In this document: in pieces, positions 54,005 to 62,729 of the stretch
Position numbering within the stretch: position 1 is the stretch's first letter
How the letters are laid out: every line of letters starts with the position of its first letter
Origin: Bacillus pumilus
GTDB taxonomy: Bacteria > Bacillota > Bacilli > Bacillales > Bacillaceae
Length of the DNA stretch: 64,000 bases
Assembly (NCBI GenBank): GCA_001938995.1
Contig: MKZN01000001.1
Span: 62,001-126,000 of the forward strand
Reading direction: 5' to 3'
The notes under the pieces: generated by a model
Told to the model about the DNA's origin: nothing
Database searches by the model: none
Seen by the model: the letters and a program-made list of their open reading frames with translations, nothing else
Translations under genes and position numbers: made by a program

Positions 54005-54148
54005 ATGACACCAACAAAGAAATATCGGTTCTATTACGCAGTGTGGATATGCACCTGGCAAAGTCTATCAGCTTTAGCTAGAGGGGGGCTTTCAGATGCT
54101 AGACCATTGCCTTTCGATTCAATCTTGACCTCCTTTCCTTTCAACTAA
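54005..54148 (+). CDS. Doubtful 47-residue reading frame
   Basis: ATG 54005 has AAAGGGG only 4 bases upstream. The product starts MTPTKKYRFYYAVWICTWQ with an amphipathic hydrophobic stretch, then ALARGGLSDARPLPFDS. It has the look of a short exported peptide precursor (basic start, hydrophobic stretch, Ala-rich end), but spacing is poor and no partner gene is near. Weakly supported. Confidence 0.25.
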   Translation: MTPTKKYRFYYAVWICTWQSLSALARGGLSDARPLPFDSILTSFPFN

Positions 54149-54285
54149 CACCTAGTCTACTGAGAAAGAACGCAAGACACAAAACGTGAAAATGGCATAA
54201 TCCTCTCTATTTATCTTTTAATTTTCGCTTTTTACCCGTTGAGTATAAAACATCATCTTGTTTTGCTTTACGAAAAACTTATTTT

Positions 54286-54573
54286 TCATAAAATAATAAA
54301 AAATTTTTGAATGAATCCAATTAGTTGAAGGCATATGAATATAATCAGACCCATCCCATGCAAATCAATAGAAGCAAACCTTCCCATCCGTAATAGACAA
54401 TTGGAATTCAAAGCAATCCATTCGATCTTCAGTGACGTATTGAAAAGTGAGAGACTGCCCTCTTCCATATACACATCGCAAAACGAATGAACATCCCCCC
54501 ATGAATACACACGCAAATTGCTTCTCGCCTTCTCTTCGTCAATATATATTTCTTTCAGTTGATAGGACTCCAT
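54286..54573 (-). CDS. Small reading frame, possibly a frameshifted gene
   Basis: ATG 54573 has a good AAAGGAG 7 bases upstream. The first 50 residues (MESYQLKEIYIDEEKARSNL..) look like a soluble protein; the last 40 turn into a Cys/Ile/Leu-rich tail. In another frame of the same strand the region reads like protein again (SDYIHMPSTNWIHSKIFYYF..) after one in-frame stop and continues to about 54218. This suggests a decayed or frameshifted gene. No family recognised. Confidence 0.4.
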   Translation of the reverse strand: MESYQLKEIYIDEEKARSNLRVYSWGDVHSFCDVYMEEGSLSLFNTSLKIEWIALNSNCLLRMGRFASIDLHGMGLIIFICLQLIGFIQKFFIIL

Positions 54574-54641
54574 AAAACATCTCCTTTCAATGTTGATACA
54601 GCTAGTTCTAAGGAGGTAGCGGTTTCATTTATACAGAAGTT

Positions 54642-54662
54642 GTATGTTATAATGATACATAC
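54642..54662. promoter_or_regulatory. Inverted repeat on an extended -10 box, ywpF promoter
   Basis: TGTTATAAT (extended -10, TATAAT at 54648-54653) is enclosed by GTATGT (54642-54647) and ACATAC (54657-54662). A protein bound there would block the promoter. Start codon 39 bases after the -10. Confidence 0.4.
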
Positions 54663-54691
54663 GAATAACGAATGCTTGTGAGGTGATAAAT

Positions 54692-55102
54692 ATGAAAACC
54701 TTTAGGCTAATTGATATGAAAATAGAACTTGATCCTAAGCAAGATAAAATGTCCAGTATTCCCCTTAGCGACGGTTTAATCATTAACAAAGAAGACGGTG
54801 AAAATCACTGGATGATCGAGGCTCTGATTCCGAAAAAACATCGACAATTGTTTGAAATCCTCTTTCAGCAGCATACAGAAGTGAAAATTCTCGTGACGAT
54901 TACTAAAGAAAACAACCGCCCTGTTCATCTATCAGTCCAAGTCAAAAACATCGTTGCATTGGAAGAAAACATTTCTGTGTTACTTGATGGTAAAATGATT
55001 ACAAATCGTTACAGAACAGAAACCGAAGAAGTATTAAAAGACCTGGTCAAAGAGGGGCTTTCAGGAGAAAAACTGTTGGATGCGTTTAAACAAAACACGT
55101 AA
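54692..55102 (+). CDS. ywpF: YwpF-like protein
   Basis: A 136-residue cytoplasmic protein beginning MKTFRLIDMKIELDP, with LSDGLIINKEDGENHWMIEALIP and a C-terminal EGLSGEKLLDAFKQ. The order next to mscL and fabZ and the wording match B. subtilis YwpF, which has no firm function; homologues carry a PilZ-like or small beta-barrel look but no RxxxR signature was seen. ATG 54692 has GAGGTG 6 bases upstream. Confidence 0.8.
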   Translation: MKTFRLIDMKIELDPKQDKMSSIPLSDGLIINKEDGENHWMIEALIPKKHRQLFEILFQQHTEVKILVTITKENNRPVHLSVQVKNIVALEENISVLLDGKMITNRYRTETEEVLKDLVKEGLSGEKLLDAFKQNT

Positions 55103-55130
55103 AAAAGAGCGGGGGTTAGCCGCTCTTTTT
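55101..55130. terminator. Bidirectional terminator between ywpF and mscL
   Basis: AAAAAGAGCG-ggggttagc-CGCTCTTTTT, between converging stop codons. Confidence 0.9.
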
Positions 55131-55526
55131 CTATTCTACATCTTTTGATTGGCTTTGATGTTTCAATAAATCTCTAATTTCAGTTAGCAACACTTCAGTT
55201 TGATCTGGTGTTTCCACAGCCTCTTCTTCCTCTACCTTTTTCCGTTTCAATTTATTCAAATAACGAATAAAGATAAAAATGGAAAACGAAATGATCAAGA
55301 AATCAACCACAGTTTGAATAAAGTTACCGTACAATACTTGAGCAGATCCGATCTTCATCGATAGACCACTAAAGTCATGACCCCCAATGATAATACCAAC
55401 AAGCGGCATGATCAGGTCATTGACAAGAGAAGTGACAATTTTGCCGAACGCTCCCCCAATGATGACACCAACAGCCAAGTCAATAACATTTCCCTTGACT
55501 GCAAATTCTTTAAATTCTTTCAGCAT
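55131..55526 (-). CDS. mscL: Large-conductance mechanosensitive channel
   Basis: 131 residues; homopentameric channel that opens on hypo-osmotic shock. N-terminal helix [24 protein letters not shown] with the gate region in TM1, a periplasmic loop [10 protein letters not shown]2 ([16 protein letters not shown]) and a charged C-terminal helix. Confidence 0.96.
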   Translation of the reverse strand: MLKEFKEFAVKGNVIDLAVGVIIGGAFGKIVTSLVNDLIMPLVGIIIGGHDFSGLSMKIGSAQVLYGNFIQTVVDFLIISFSIFIFIRYLNKLKRKKVEEEEAVETPDQTEVLLTEIRDLLKHQSQSKDVE

Positions 55527-55617
55527 CCTGTATCACCTTCATCTTTTTTTGTCTAATATGACGTTTTTTTGTCAAAAAAGCAAGTCCTTCTTCGTTCAAG
55601 CGAACCGGAATCCATAT

Positions 55618-55646
55618 AAAAAAGCGGTTCATGCAAGATGAACCGC
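55618..55646 (-). terminator. Terminator of fabZ
   Basis: GCGGTTCAT-cttgc-ATGAACCGC followed by TTTTTT on the minus strand. Confidence 0.93.
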
Positions 55647-55654
55647 CGGATACA

Positions 55655-56089
55655 TTAAGAAACTTTTGGACCAATTGAAAATGTCAGGTCTGCTTCACAT
55701 GCAACCTCACCATCAACGGTTGCTACCGCTTTTCCTTTGGCAACAGGACCACGAAGACGGGTAATTTCAACCTCTAAACGAAGCTGATCGCCAGGCTTGA
55801 CCTGTCTTTTGAATCGACAGCTGTCAATCCCTGCAAATAAACCAATTTTCCCTTTGTTCTCTTCTTTGCTTAACATAATCACCGCAGCAACTTGTGCCAA
55901 TGCTTCCACAATTAGCACACCCGGCATCACTGGATAGCCTGGGAAATGACCGTTAAAAAACTCTTCATTTACCGTGACATTTTTAAGACCAACCGCTCTC
56001 TTATCATCTTCAACCTCTAGAATACGGTCGACCAACAAGAATGGGTAACGGTGTGGAATAATTTCTTTGATTTGCTGAGCATCAAGCAT
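55655..56089 (-). CDS. fabZ: 3-hydroxyacyl-ACP dehydratase
   Basis: 144 residues, hot-dog fold dehydratase of fatty acid elongation. Catalytic His in [21 protein letters not shown] with Glu in the same helix; N-terminal [20 protein letters not shown] 56089 follows GGAG. Confidence 0.96.
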   Translation of the reverse strand: MLDAQQIKEIIPHRYPFLLVDRILEVEDDKRAVGLKNVTVNEEFFNGHFPGYPVMPGVLIVEALAQVAAVIMLSKEENKGKIGLFAGIDSCRFKRQVKPGDQLRLEVEITRLRGPVAKGKAVATVDGEVACEADLTFSIGPKVS

Positions 56090-56247
56090 ATCTTGATCTC
56101 TCCTTTTTTTCTATATCGCTTCATCATTTGATTCCTTTAGAAGTATATTATGAATGCCGTCATTTTTCAATGTTTAGTCAACAATTATGGTAGAAAATAA
56201 CATCTATCATTACCTATTGTCTTCAAATATAATCCTCTCTACTCTCA

Positions 56248-56276
56248 TTGTTTTTTCACAAATATGGTAATATATA
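56248..56276 (+). promoter_or_regulatory. Possible promoter of rapD
   Basis: TTGTTT (56248-56253), 17 bases, TATATA (56271-56276), 31 bases before the start codon. Confidence 0.45.
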
Positions 56277-56306
56277 TTACATCATTGATTGAATAAGAGG
56301 GTAAAA

Positions 56307-57362
56307 ATGAATTTTATGAGCGATAAATCCATAAAAAAACTTCTCCATTCGTGGTATGCAATGCTAAAACATCGACATTTTTCGAAGGCTGAAGATATCA
56401 AATCAACTTTATTAAAATATAAACGAAAAATAATAAAGAAACAGGAATTGTATGTACACTATCAGCTGATGCTGTTTCGCCATCAGCTATGGATGCATCA
56501 AACAGAAGACCTAGAAACACTCAAACACGAGCTCATGCTTCACAAAGATCAAATGACCAAAGAGCTACAATATTACTTTTACTTCTTTCTAGGCTTATAC
56601 GCATCTTTAAACAACGACCAAAACGATGCCATTCACTATATTGAGCAGGCAGAAAAAAGACTCCCAGCCCTAGGTGATGAGCTGGAAGAAGCAGAATTCT
56701 ACTTTCGAACAAGTGGTATCTATTATAATAACCGATATTCGTTGTTATCGATCCGCCATATTCAAAAGGCGATGGACATTTTTGCAAAATACGGAGATAT
56801 TCATAGCATCTATCGGTGTAAAATTGTGCTGGCACTGAACTTTAGTGATCAAAAAAAATATAAAGAAGCAGAAGCTATTTTGATCGATATCATCGAATAC
56901 GTGAAAATAATTGACGACCAAGAATTGCTGGGCATCGTTTATTATGACGCTGGTTTTATACAATCAAGACAAAACCGTCATAAGGAAGCACTTGAATATT
57001 TTAAAAAGGCGCTGCAACTTCCAGTCTACCGGAAGTCCGCTCATTCCTATGTGTCATGCCTTTACGAAACGGTGCGTTCCTGCTTTAAAGAAAATTTAAC
57101 CGAGGAAGGGATGAAATATATACAAAAAGGGCTCAAAGAAGCGATCGCTTCTCAGCTCGACATATTAAGAATAAAATTCCAAATCTTATCTCTTCTCTAC
57201 AGCCAAGCGCCAAAGGCAGACGAACAAATTGCCACGCTCGTCACATGTCTTGAAAAGAAAGAAGCCTGGATTGACCTTGAGGATCTACTTGCAGATGTCT
57301 CTGATTATTATAAAAAAAAGGGCGACTTTGAGCGAGCCGCCTTTTTTATTATGAGAGGCTGA
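56307..57362 (+). CDS. rapD: Rap-family response-regulator aspartate phosphatase/inhibitor
   Basis: A 351-residue Rap protein: an N-terminal helical bundle (about 1-70) and tetratricopeptide repeats (e.g. HIQKAMDIFAKYGD, IVYYDAGFIQSRQNRHKEALEYFKKAL). Rap proteins act on Spo0F or bind ComA-type regulators. ATG 56307 has AAGAGGG upstream; a TTG 18 bases earlier is possible. No phr peptide gene follows; the next gene converges 15 bases away. B. subtilis rapD, also without phr, lies beside flhP, which supports the name. The 3' end overlaps the flhP terminator. Confidence 0.8.
   Translation: MNFMSDKSIKKLLHSWYAMLKHRHFSKAEDIKSTLLKYKRKIIKKQELYVHYQLMLFRHQLWMHQTEDLETLKHELMLHKDQMTKELQYYFYFFLGLYASLNNDQNDAIHYIEQAEKRLPALGDELEEAEFYFRTSGIYYNNRYSLLSIRHIQKAMDIFAKYGDIHSIYRCKIVLALNFSDQKKYKEAEAILIDIIEYVKIIDDQELLGIVYYDAGFIQSRQNRHKEALEYFKKALQLPVYRKSAHSYVSCLYETVRSCFKENLTEEGMKYIQKGLKEAIASQLDILRIKFQILSLLYSQAPKADEQIATLVTCLEKKEAWIDLEDLLADVSDYYKKKGDFERAAFFIMRG
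57316..57347 (-). terminator. Terminator of flhO-flhP inside the end of rapD
   Basis: GGCGGCT and AGTCGCC (one mismatch) pair with a 7-base loop; A/T tracts on both sides give T8 on the minus and T6 on the plus strand. It lies within the last 16 codons of rapD. Confidence 0.8.
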
Positions 57363-57377
57363 CATACGCCAGCTCCT

Positions 57378-58196
57378 TTATCTAATGGTATTAATCAATC
57401 CTAGCATCTGATCGCCCATCGTAATACTTCTTGAGTTCATTTGATAAGCTCTTTGTGTCGTCATTAAGTCTGTTAATTCTTTAGACATATCCACATTCGA
57501 GGTTTCAAGGGCACCTTGCTGAAGCTGAATCGCTTGTCGATTTGCTCCGTTGAGCGCCAATAATGCGTCTTGATAGTTGCCATCTACTGAGAATAAATTA
57601 TCACCTTCAGAGATCAGCGCTGAAGAATTGTTGACTTGAACAACGCCTAGATTCACTTGCTGGTTCGGTTGATTGTCTCTCGAAATAGCTATAAGTCTGC
57701 CGTTCCTATCAATTGATATATCACGGAAATTGGCATTTAAGACAATGGTATTTCCGTTTTCATCAAGAATCGGATGACCTTCACTCGTCACAAGCTGAAC
57801 TTGATCACGGTTATTGCCTGGCTGCAAATAAAGCGAGCCATCACGTGTGTACCGGATGTTACCGCCAGCATTGACCTGTAAATACTGCGATGGCTCCCTA
57901 AACGCAACATCAAGATCCCGACCTGTTTCTTTAATAGAACCTTGTAATGCGTTAATCGAAGCATTCACCTTCGTGCCTGTTCCAAGCCTAAGTCCGGCAG
58001 GTGTCAGACGGCTGTTTGCCACCTGTTCATTTTGTTCATCTACCTGATTAAACTGCTGTCTGACAAGCTCTGAGAAACGGGTGTTTTTCGAGCGATAGCC
58101 TGTTGTTTCACTATTCGCGATGTTATTACTGATGATATCAAGCTGCTTTTGCACCTCGTTCATCGACACTGCTGCATTGATCATCGTTCTTAGCAT
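57378..58196 (-). CDS. flhP: Flagellar rod/hook-basal protein FlhP (FlgG-like)
   Basis: A 272-residue rod protein: N-terminal flg_bb_rod segment (NEVQKQLDIISNNIANSETTGY), central beta region, and C-terminal DMSKELTDLMTTQRAYQMNSRSI. Builds the distal rod with FlhO. ATG 58196 follows AAAGGAGG; 30 bases after flhO. Confidence 0.9.
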   Translation of the reverse strand: MLRTMINAAVSMNEVQKQLDIISNNIANSETTGYRSKNTRFSELVRQQFNQVDEQNEQVANSRLTPAGLRLGTGTKVNASINALQGSIKETGRDLDVAFREPSQYLQVNAGGNIRYTRDGSLYLQPGNNRDQVQLVTSEGHPILDENGNTIVLNANFRDISIDRNGRLIAISRDNQPNQQVNLGVVQVNNSSALISEGDNLFSVDGNYQDALLALNGANRQAIQLQQGALETSNVDMSKELTDLMTTQRAYQMNSRSITMGDQMLGLINTIR

Positions 58197-58226
58197 AGGA
58201 ATCCTCCTTTCTCTTTGGTCTCTTTA

Positions 58227-59066
58227 TTAGTACACTCGACCGATTTCATTCACTGCTTTTTCCAAGCTTTTATCATACGCCTGAACAACTTTTTGATTCG
58301 TTTCAAACGCTCGATAAGCGGTCATCATTTCTGTATGTGATTTGGTGACATCTACGTTCGATAGCTCGGATATACCTTGACTTAATGTATAGGTCATTTG
58401 ACCGTTATTTACTGCACTTGGAAGAGGCTGGTTATCCGCTGTACGGTATAAATCATTTCCTTCACGTGCTAGGTTTCTTGTGTCCATTGCCACTCGCACA
58501 TCGATTTGTCCGAGATTTTGTCCATTTTCACTCACAGTTCCATCGGCATTCACTTTGAAATTTTCGCTCTGAACCGTAATTGGTTCTCCAGTGACGGAAA
58601 GAAGAACGCGGCCATTGATGGTCAGCTGATTTTGTTCATTTAATGTGAAGGAACTACTCTTTGTATAACGTACGCCATCTGGTGTATTCACGGCATAAAA
58701 CAGAGCTGATTTTTGGTTTGTCTCTGGATTCACTGGCACGTTATTTTCTACCAAGGCGACATCTGTTGTTTGATCCGTCGTTTTTAAGGTTCCTTGTGTA
58801 AATTGCGGGATCAGTTCTTGCATGTATGTTCCGGTATTGATACCACCAATTTGCGTTTGAAGAGGAACGCTGAAGCCTTTGCCTGAAGGTGTTTGAAAAC
58901 GTCCTGATTCCATTCGGCTCAGTAGCATTTCTGGAAATGCTCGCATCGCCCCTTCATCCGCTTTGTAACCTGGTGTATTTGCATTTGCTATATTATTTGA
59001 AAGCATCTCTGTCCGTCGCTCCTGAGCGATCATGGCAGATGTTGCAGTGTATAGTCCTTTTAACAC
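58227..59066 (-). CDS. flhO: Flagellar rod/hook-basal protein FlhO (FlgF/FlgG-like)
   Basis: A 279-residue paralogue of FlhP: LYTATSAMIAQERRTEMLSNNIANANTPGYK at the N-terminus and DVTKSHTEMMTAYRAFETNQK at the C-terminus. The start is GTG 59066 with GAGGTGA 4 bases upstream. First gene of flhOP, after mbl, as in B. subtilis. Confidence 0.9.
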   Translation of the reverse strand: MLKGLYTATSAMIAQERRTEMLSNNIANANTPGYKADEGAMRAFPEMLLSRMESGRFQTPSGKGFSVPLQTQIGGINTGTYMQELIPQFTQGTLKTTDQTTDVALVENNVPVNPETNQKSALFYAVNTPDGVRYTKSSSFTLNEQNQLTINGRVLLSVTGEPITVQSENFKVNADGTVSENGQNLGQIDVRVAMDTRNLAREGNDLYRTADNQPLPSAVNNGQMTYTLSQGISELSNVDVTKSHTEMMTAYRAFETNQKVVQAYDKSLEKAVNEIGRVY

Positions 59067-59160
59067 GTGCTCACCTCATTATGTTTCTTTCACATGACTA
59101 AAAACATCAGTACACAATCTTCTATGAGTTATATCGGCTTATTTTCTGGCATCTTTAATA

Positions 59161-59198
59161 AAAAACCCTCATTCTTTTTAAAAGAATGAGGGTTTTTT
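59161..59198 (-). terminator. Terminator of mbl
   Basis: AAACCCTCATTCTTTT/AAAAGAATGAGGGTTT, a 15-bp stem followed by T-rich sequence in either direction. Confidence 0.93.
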
Positions 59199-59199
59199 A

Positions 59200-60201
59200 T
59201 TAGTTAAGTTTACGCTTTGGCAGCTTGTCCATATTATCAAGCATCACACCAGTACCCACTGCTACACAATCCATAGGATTTTCAGCAACGAAAACCGGTA
59301 CTTTCAGCTCTTCAGCAAGCAATTGATCAAGCCCATTGAGAAGTGCTCCGCCACCAGTAATGATGACTCCGCGATCAATGATATCTGCTGATAATTCAGG
59401 CGGTGTTCTCTCAAGAACGTGCTTCGCTGCTTGAACAATCGCAGATACAGGTTCACGTAATGCTTCTTCTACTTCTTTGCTTGTGACATCAATCGTTCTT
59501 GGTAATCCTGTCACCATGTCTCGTCCACGAATAGAGATCTCTTCGTGACGTGCGTCTGGGAATACCGTTGCAACTTGGATCTTAATATCCTCTGCTGTAC
59601 GCTCACCGATCAATAGCTTGTACTCTTTTTTAATGTAGTTCAGAATTTCCAGGTCAAAATTGTCTCCAGCCATCTTAATAGAAGAGGCGGTTACAATGTC
59701 ACCCATAGAGATGACAGCGATATCTGTCGTTCCGCCTCCAACATCTACGACCATGTTTCCACTTGGCTGAAAAATGTCCATACCAGCACCAATTGCCGCT
59801 ACTTTTGGCTCTTCTTCAAGAAATACATGCTTTCCACCGCTTTTTTCAGCAGCTTCTTTGATCGCCTTCTGCTCAACAGATGTAATGTTTGTTGGGCAGC
59901 AAATAAGCATACGAGGCTTAGAGAACAGCCCTTTCACATTTAATTTGTTAATAAAATGTTTGAGCATTGCTTCAGTTACTTCAAAATCAGCAATTACGCC
60001 ATCTTTTAATGGACGAATCGCAACAATATTCCCAGGCGTACGTCCAACCATACGTCTAGCCTCTTCACCAACAGCTAGTACTTTCCCGCTGTTTCTGTCA
60101 AGAGCTACAACAGATGGTTCATTCAACACAATTCCTTTTCCTTTGACATGTATCAGTACATTGGCAGTACCAAGATCAATTCCAATATCCCTAGCAAACA
60201 T
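59200..60201 (-). CDS. mbl: MreB-like actin Mbl
   Basis: A 333-residue bacterial actin guiding lateral wall synthesis. Phosphate 1 loop DIGIDLGTANVLIHVKG, GGKHVFLEEEPKVAAIGAG, VVDVGGGTTDIAV and IITGGGALLNGLD. ATG 60201 follows AAGGAGG. It is identified as Mbl rather than MreB by spoIIID and flhO on its two sides. Confidence 0.95.
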   Translation of the reverse strand: MFARDIGIDLGTANVLIHVKGKGIVLNEPSVVALDRNSGKVLAVGEEARRMVGRTPGNIVAIRPLKDGVIADFEVTEAMLKHFINKLNVKGLFSKPRMLICCPTNITSVEQKAIKEAAEKSGGKHVFLEEEPKVAAIGAGMDIFQPSGNMVVDVGGGTTDIAVISMGDIVTASSIKMAGDNFDLEILNYIKKEYKLLIGERTAEDIKIQVATVFPDARHEEISIRGRDMVTGLPRTIDVTSKEVEEALREPVSAIVQAAKHVLERTPPELSADIIDRGVIITGGGALLNGLDQLLAEELKVPVFVAENPMDCVAVGTGVMLDNMDKLPKRKLN

Positions 60202-60385
60202 CTATATATATCCTCCTTGAAAATCTGTTTCCATAGCAAATACCACATTCTGCCCTAATTATATATTCTATCATAATTTGCTGAAAAAAAGATATTTCTT
60301 TACAAAAGTCTTTACAAAATTTGTGGTTAGAAACTACCGATAAGAGGAAGATATATATATCATGTTTATGAACAAAGAACTAAGC

Positions 60386-60664
60386 TTACTGTTTCACCGG
60401 TTCGCCTTCTAAAATCTCTTCTTTCTTATACTTTAACTTCGTGGCTTCTCCTCCTCTTAAATGGCGAATTGATTTATGATAATCCAGTATCTCCTTTACT
60501 TCATTAGCCAGATCTGGATTAATTTCTGGCAGTCTTTCTGTTAGATCCTTGTGTACAGTACTTTTAGAGACTCCAAATTCTTTCGCAATCACACGAACGG
60601 TTTTCTTTGTCTCCACGATATACTTTCCTATCTTGATTGTTCGCTCTTTGATGTAATCGTGCAC
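60386..60664 (-). CDS. spoIIID: Sporulation transcription regulator SpoIIID
   Basis: A 92-residue mother-cell DNA-binding protein with helix-turn-helix VRVIAKEFGVSKSTVHKDL and a basic C-terminal tail (ATKLKYKKEE). It tunes the sigma-E regulon and helps turn on sigK. The start is GTG 60664 with GGGAGG 9 bases upstream. It lies 14 bases after the Usd leader and under the sigma-E promoter at 60827-60855. Confidence 0.96.
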   Translation of the reverse strand: MHDYIKERTIKIGKYIVETKKTVRVIAKEFGVSKSTVHKDLTERLPEINPDLANEVKEILDYHKSIRHLRGGEATKLKYKKEEILEGEPVKQ

Positions 60665-60678
60665 ACCACTCGACCTCC

Positions 60679-60786
60679 CTAAAATGGATGTGAGAAGTGT
60701 GAAATGAGATCCGTATCAAGTTTATCCATTTCAGCGGCGCTTGTTCGTCGTAAATTCTCATCCATTAGGTAGTAATAGTTAAACAT
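60679..60786 (-). CDS. usd: Usd, translated leader peptide of spoIIID
   Basis: A 35-codon frame directly upstream of spoIIID: ATG 60786 with GAGGTGAGG upstream, product MFNYYYLMDENLRRTSAAEM then DKLDTDLISHFSHPF. B. subtilis has a like-sized frame, usd, whose translation is needed for proper spoIIID translation. Position and size match; conservation of the peptide should be checked. Confidence 0.8.
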   Translation of the reverse strand: MFNYYYLMDENLRRTSAAEMDKLDTDLISHFSHPF

Positions 60787-60826
60787 GATCCCTCACCTCA
60801 AACACTCTCTTTGTCAGGTTTGTAAC

Positions 60827-60855
60827 AGTGTATTAGCATTGCATAGGGATTATGC
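60827..60855 (-). promoter_or_regulatory. Sigma-E promoter of usd-spoIIID
   Basis: On the minus strand GCATAAT (60855-60849), 14 bases, AATACACT (60834-60827); sigma-E consensus is KMATATT-N13/14-CATACAMT. Six of seven and seven of eight positions agree. Confidence 0.75.
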
Positions 60856-60974
60856 TAAAAATGAGATGGGACAAGGGATTTATCAGAAAAGACGAACCAC
60901 AAAATCATTTCGGGTCACGAAAATTCCCACTTTACAAGCTTGCTCGAAACACGTAAAATAGGAAAGGTGATTTT

Positions 60975-60990
60975 ATTTACCTAGATAAAT
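60975..60990. promoter_or_regulatory. MarR-type operator before ywoH
   Basis: ATTTACCTAGATAAAT, a palindrome with 14 of 16 symmetric bases, 18 bases upstream of the MarR gene start. The size and TAG centre suit a MarR-family dimer, implying autoregulation of ywoH-ywoG. Confidence 0.6.
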
Positions 60991-61008
60991 ATGAATAAAG
61001 GTGAGCAT

Positions 61009-61422
61009 ATGGATACTTTTAATAGAGATTGTTTACATCAAATACATCAAAGCGCACGCCTGTTGTCGAAAAAGGCGAACGAAGCGCTTGCTCCTTATGA
61101 CCTGTACATGTCCCAATGGTCTGTTCTTTTTTGTTTGGACACATTCGGTCCGCAATCACAAAAAGACATCTGGACCTATTTAAATGTCGAGGCGCCTACC
61201 ATCACCCGGACGGTGACTAGGTTAGAAGCAAATGGTTGGGTCAAGCGTGTACGAGGGAAAGACAAACGTGAAAACCTCATCGTCATGACCGATGATGCCA
61301 AGGCAAGATTTGAAGATATCAAACACACGATGGATCAATTTGATCAAGACTGTCTTTCAAACTTTACCTCCGAAGAAAAGCAACTCCTCCATACACTTTT
61401 ACACAAATTATCAACTGAATAG
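61009..61422 (+). CDS. ywoH: MarR-family regulator (YwoH)
   Basis: A 137-residue winged-helix repressor: LYMSQWSVLFCLDTFGPQSQKDIWTYLNVEAPTITRTVTRLEANGWVKR with the wing GKDKRENL. ATG 61009 follows AAAGGTGAG; an in-frame ATG at 60991 is less well placed. It precedes an MFS exporter by 15 bases, a standard drug-responsive pair, and has an operator-like palindrome upstream. Effector unknown. Confidence 0.85.
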   Translation: MDTFNRDCLHQIHQSARLLSKKANEALAPYDLYMSQWSVLFCLDTFGPQSQKDIWTYLNVEAPTITRTVTRLEANGWVKRVRGKDKRENLIVMTDDAKARFEDIKHTMDQFDQDCLSNFTSEEKQLLHTLLHKLSTE

Positions 61423-61437
61423 GAAGTGACATACATC

Positions 61438-62604
61438 ATGAACGAACGAATTTGGACGAGAGACTTTATCATGATTGTCCTGGTGAATCTATTTACATTC
61501 ACCTCTTTTTATGCCCTTTTGACATTGTTGCCCATTTACACGATTGACGAACTAAACGGAACAGGAACACAGAGTGGTCTTGTTGTGACTGTCTTTTTAT
61601 TATCTGCCATTGTGACGAGACCTTTTTCTGGATCCATTATTGAGAAATTCGGTAAAAAACGAGTGGCGGTTATTTCTTCAACTGGTTTTGCGATACTTAC
61701 TTTTTTATATATTCCAATTGATCAATTCCACACACTTCTCATCCTGCGCTTTGTACAGGGGATCTTCTTTAGCATTTTGACCACAGTGACCAGTGCCATT
61801 GCTGCGGATATGATTCCGAAAAAAAAGCGCGGTGAAGGTCTAGGATACTTTGTGATGTCAATGAACCTGGCAGTCGTCATCGGTCCGTTCATCGCATTGA
61901 ATCAAGTAGGTCATATCGGTTACCATTCGTTATTCATACTGTTTTCTATCATCGTCTCCATTGGAGCAGTTTTGACTATGTTGATTAGGCAGGTGGAACC
62001 TGAAACAGGCGGAAGTGTCGTCTTCCGGTTTACGTTTTCTCACCTGTTTGAAAAAGGCGCATTAAAAACAGCCGCAGTCGGGATTATAATTTCATTTGGT
62101 TACTCACCTATCATTTCCTTTATTTCTGTCTATGCCAATTCTCTTCAACTCATGGATGCAAGCAGTTATTTCTTCATTGTATTTGCTGCGGCAATGCTGG
62201 CATCACGTCCATTCACGGGCAGACTGTTTGACCGAGTAGGGCCTGGCATTGTGATCTATCCATCTATTGCTCTTTTTGCCATTGGTTTATGTATGCTAAC
62301 CATCACACATTCAGCGACAATGCTTCTCTTATCAGGCGCGGTCATTGGTCTTGGCTACGGATCTTTGGTCCCATGTCTACAAACACTGGCGATTCAGAAC
62401 TCTCCAGCACACAGAACAGGTTATGCCACGGCTACGTTCTTTACACTTTATGATACCGGGATCGCTGCGGGTTCATTTATATTCGGTATCCTTGTCAGCT
62501 TCACCGATTTTTCAAATGTGTATTTGATTGCCGGCATCTTTGTCTTACTCGGCATGGGCGTTTTTCATTGGAGTGAACGAAAACCCCAAGAAGCAAAAGC
62601 TTGA
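61438..62604 (+). CDS. ywoG: MFS exporter (YwoG-like)
   Basis: A 12-helix major facilitator of 388 residues: [16 protein letters not shown], loop 2-3 signature FGKKRVAV, motif C-like segments and [21 protein letters not shown]. Likely exports a toxic compound under YwoH control. ATG 61438 has AGGAAGTGA upstream. Order ywoH-ywoG as in B. subtilis. Confidence 0.85.
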   Translation: MNERIWTRDFIMIVLVNLFTFTSFYALLTLLPIYTIDELNGTGTQSGLVVTVFLLSAIVTRPFSGSIIEKFGKKRVAVISSTGFAILTFLYIPIDQFHTLLILRFVQGIFFSILTTVTSAIAADMIPKKKRGEGLGYFVMSMNLAVVIGPFIALNQVGHIGYHSLFILFSIIVSIGAVLTMLIRQVEPETGGSVVFRFTFSHLFEKGALKTAAVGIIISFGYSPIISFISVYANSLQLMDASSYFFIVFAAAMLASRPFTGRLFDRVGPGIVIYPSIALFAIGLCMLTITHSATMLLLSGAVIGLGYGSLVPCLQTLAIQNSPAHRTGYATATFFTLYDTGIAAGSFIFGILVSFTDFSNVYLIAGIFVLLGMGVFHWSERKPQEAKA

Positions 62605-62729
62605 CTTGCTCAGAATGGGATACTATTTTAAACATCACCTGAAACATGCTAAAATATAGGTTATTTCAAATGAAACATGAGGTCTCGTTTGAAAAATAGA
62701 TGACGTTAAGCGAAAGTACAGGTGATGTT

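Noticed and set aside
57363-57377. phr peptide gene after the Rap gene
   Set aside because: Only 15 bases separate rapD from the convergent flhP stop codon, so there is no room for a phr gene.
62639-62700. ECF (sigma-M/X) promoter for bcrC
   Set aside because: TGAAAC occurs twice but no CGTC-type -10 lies at 16-17 bases, so the call is not supported.
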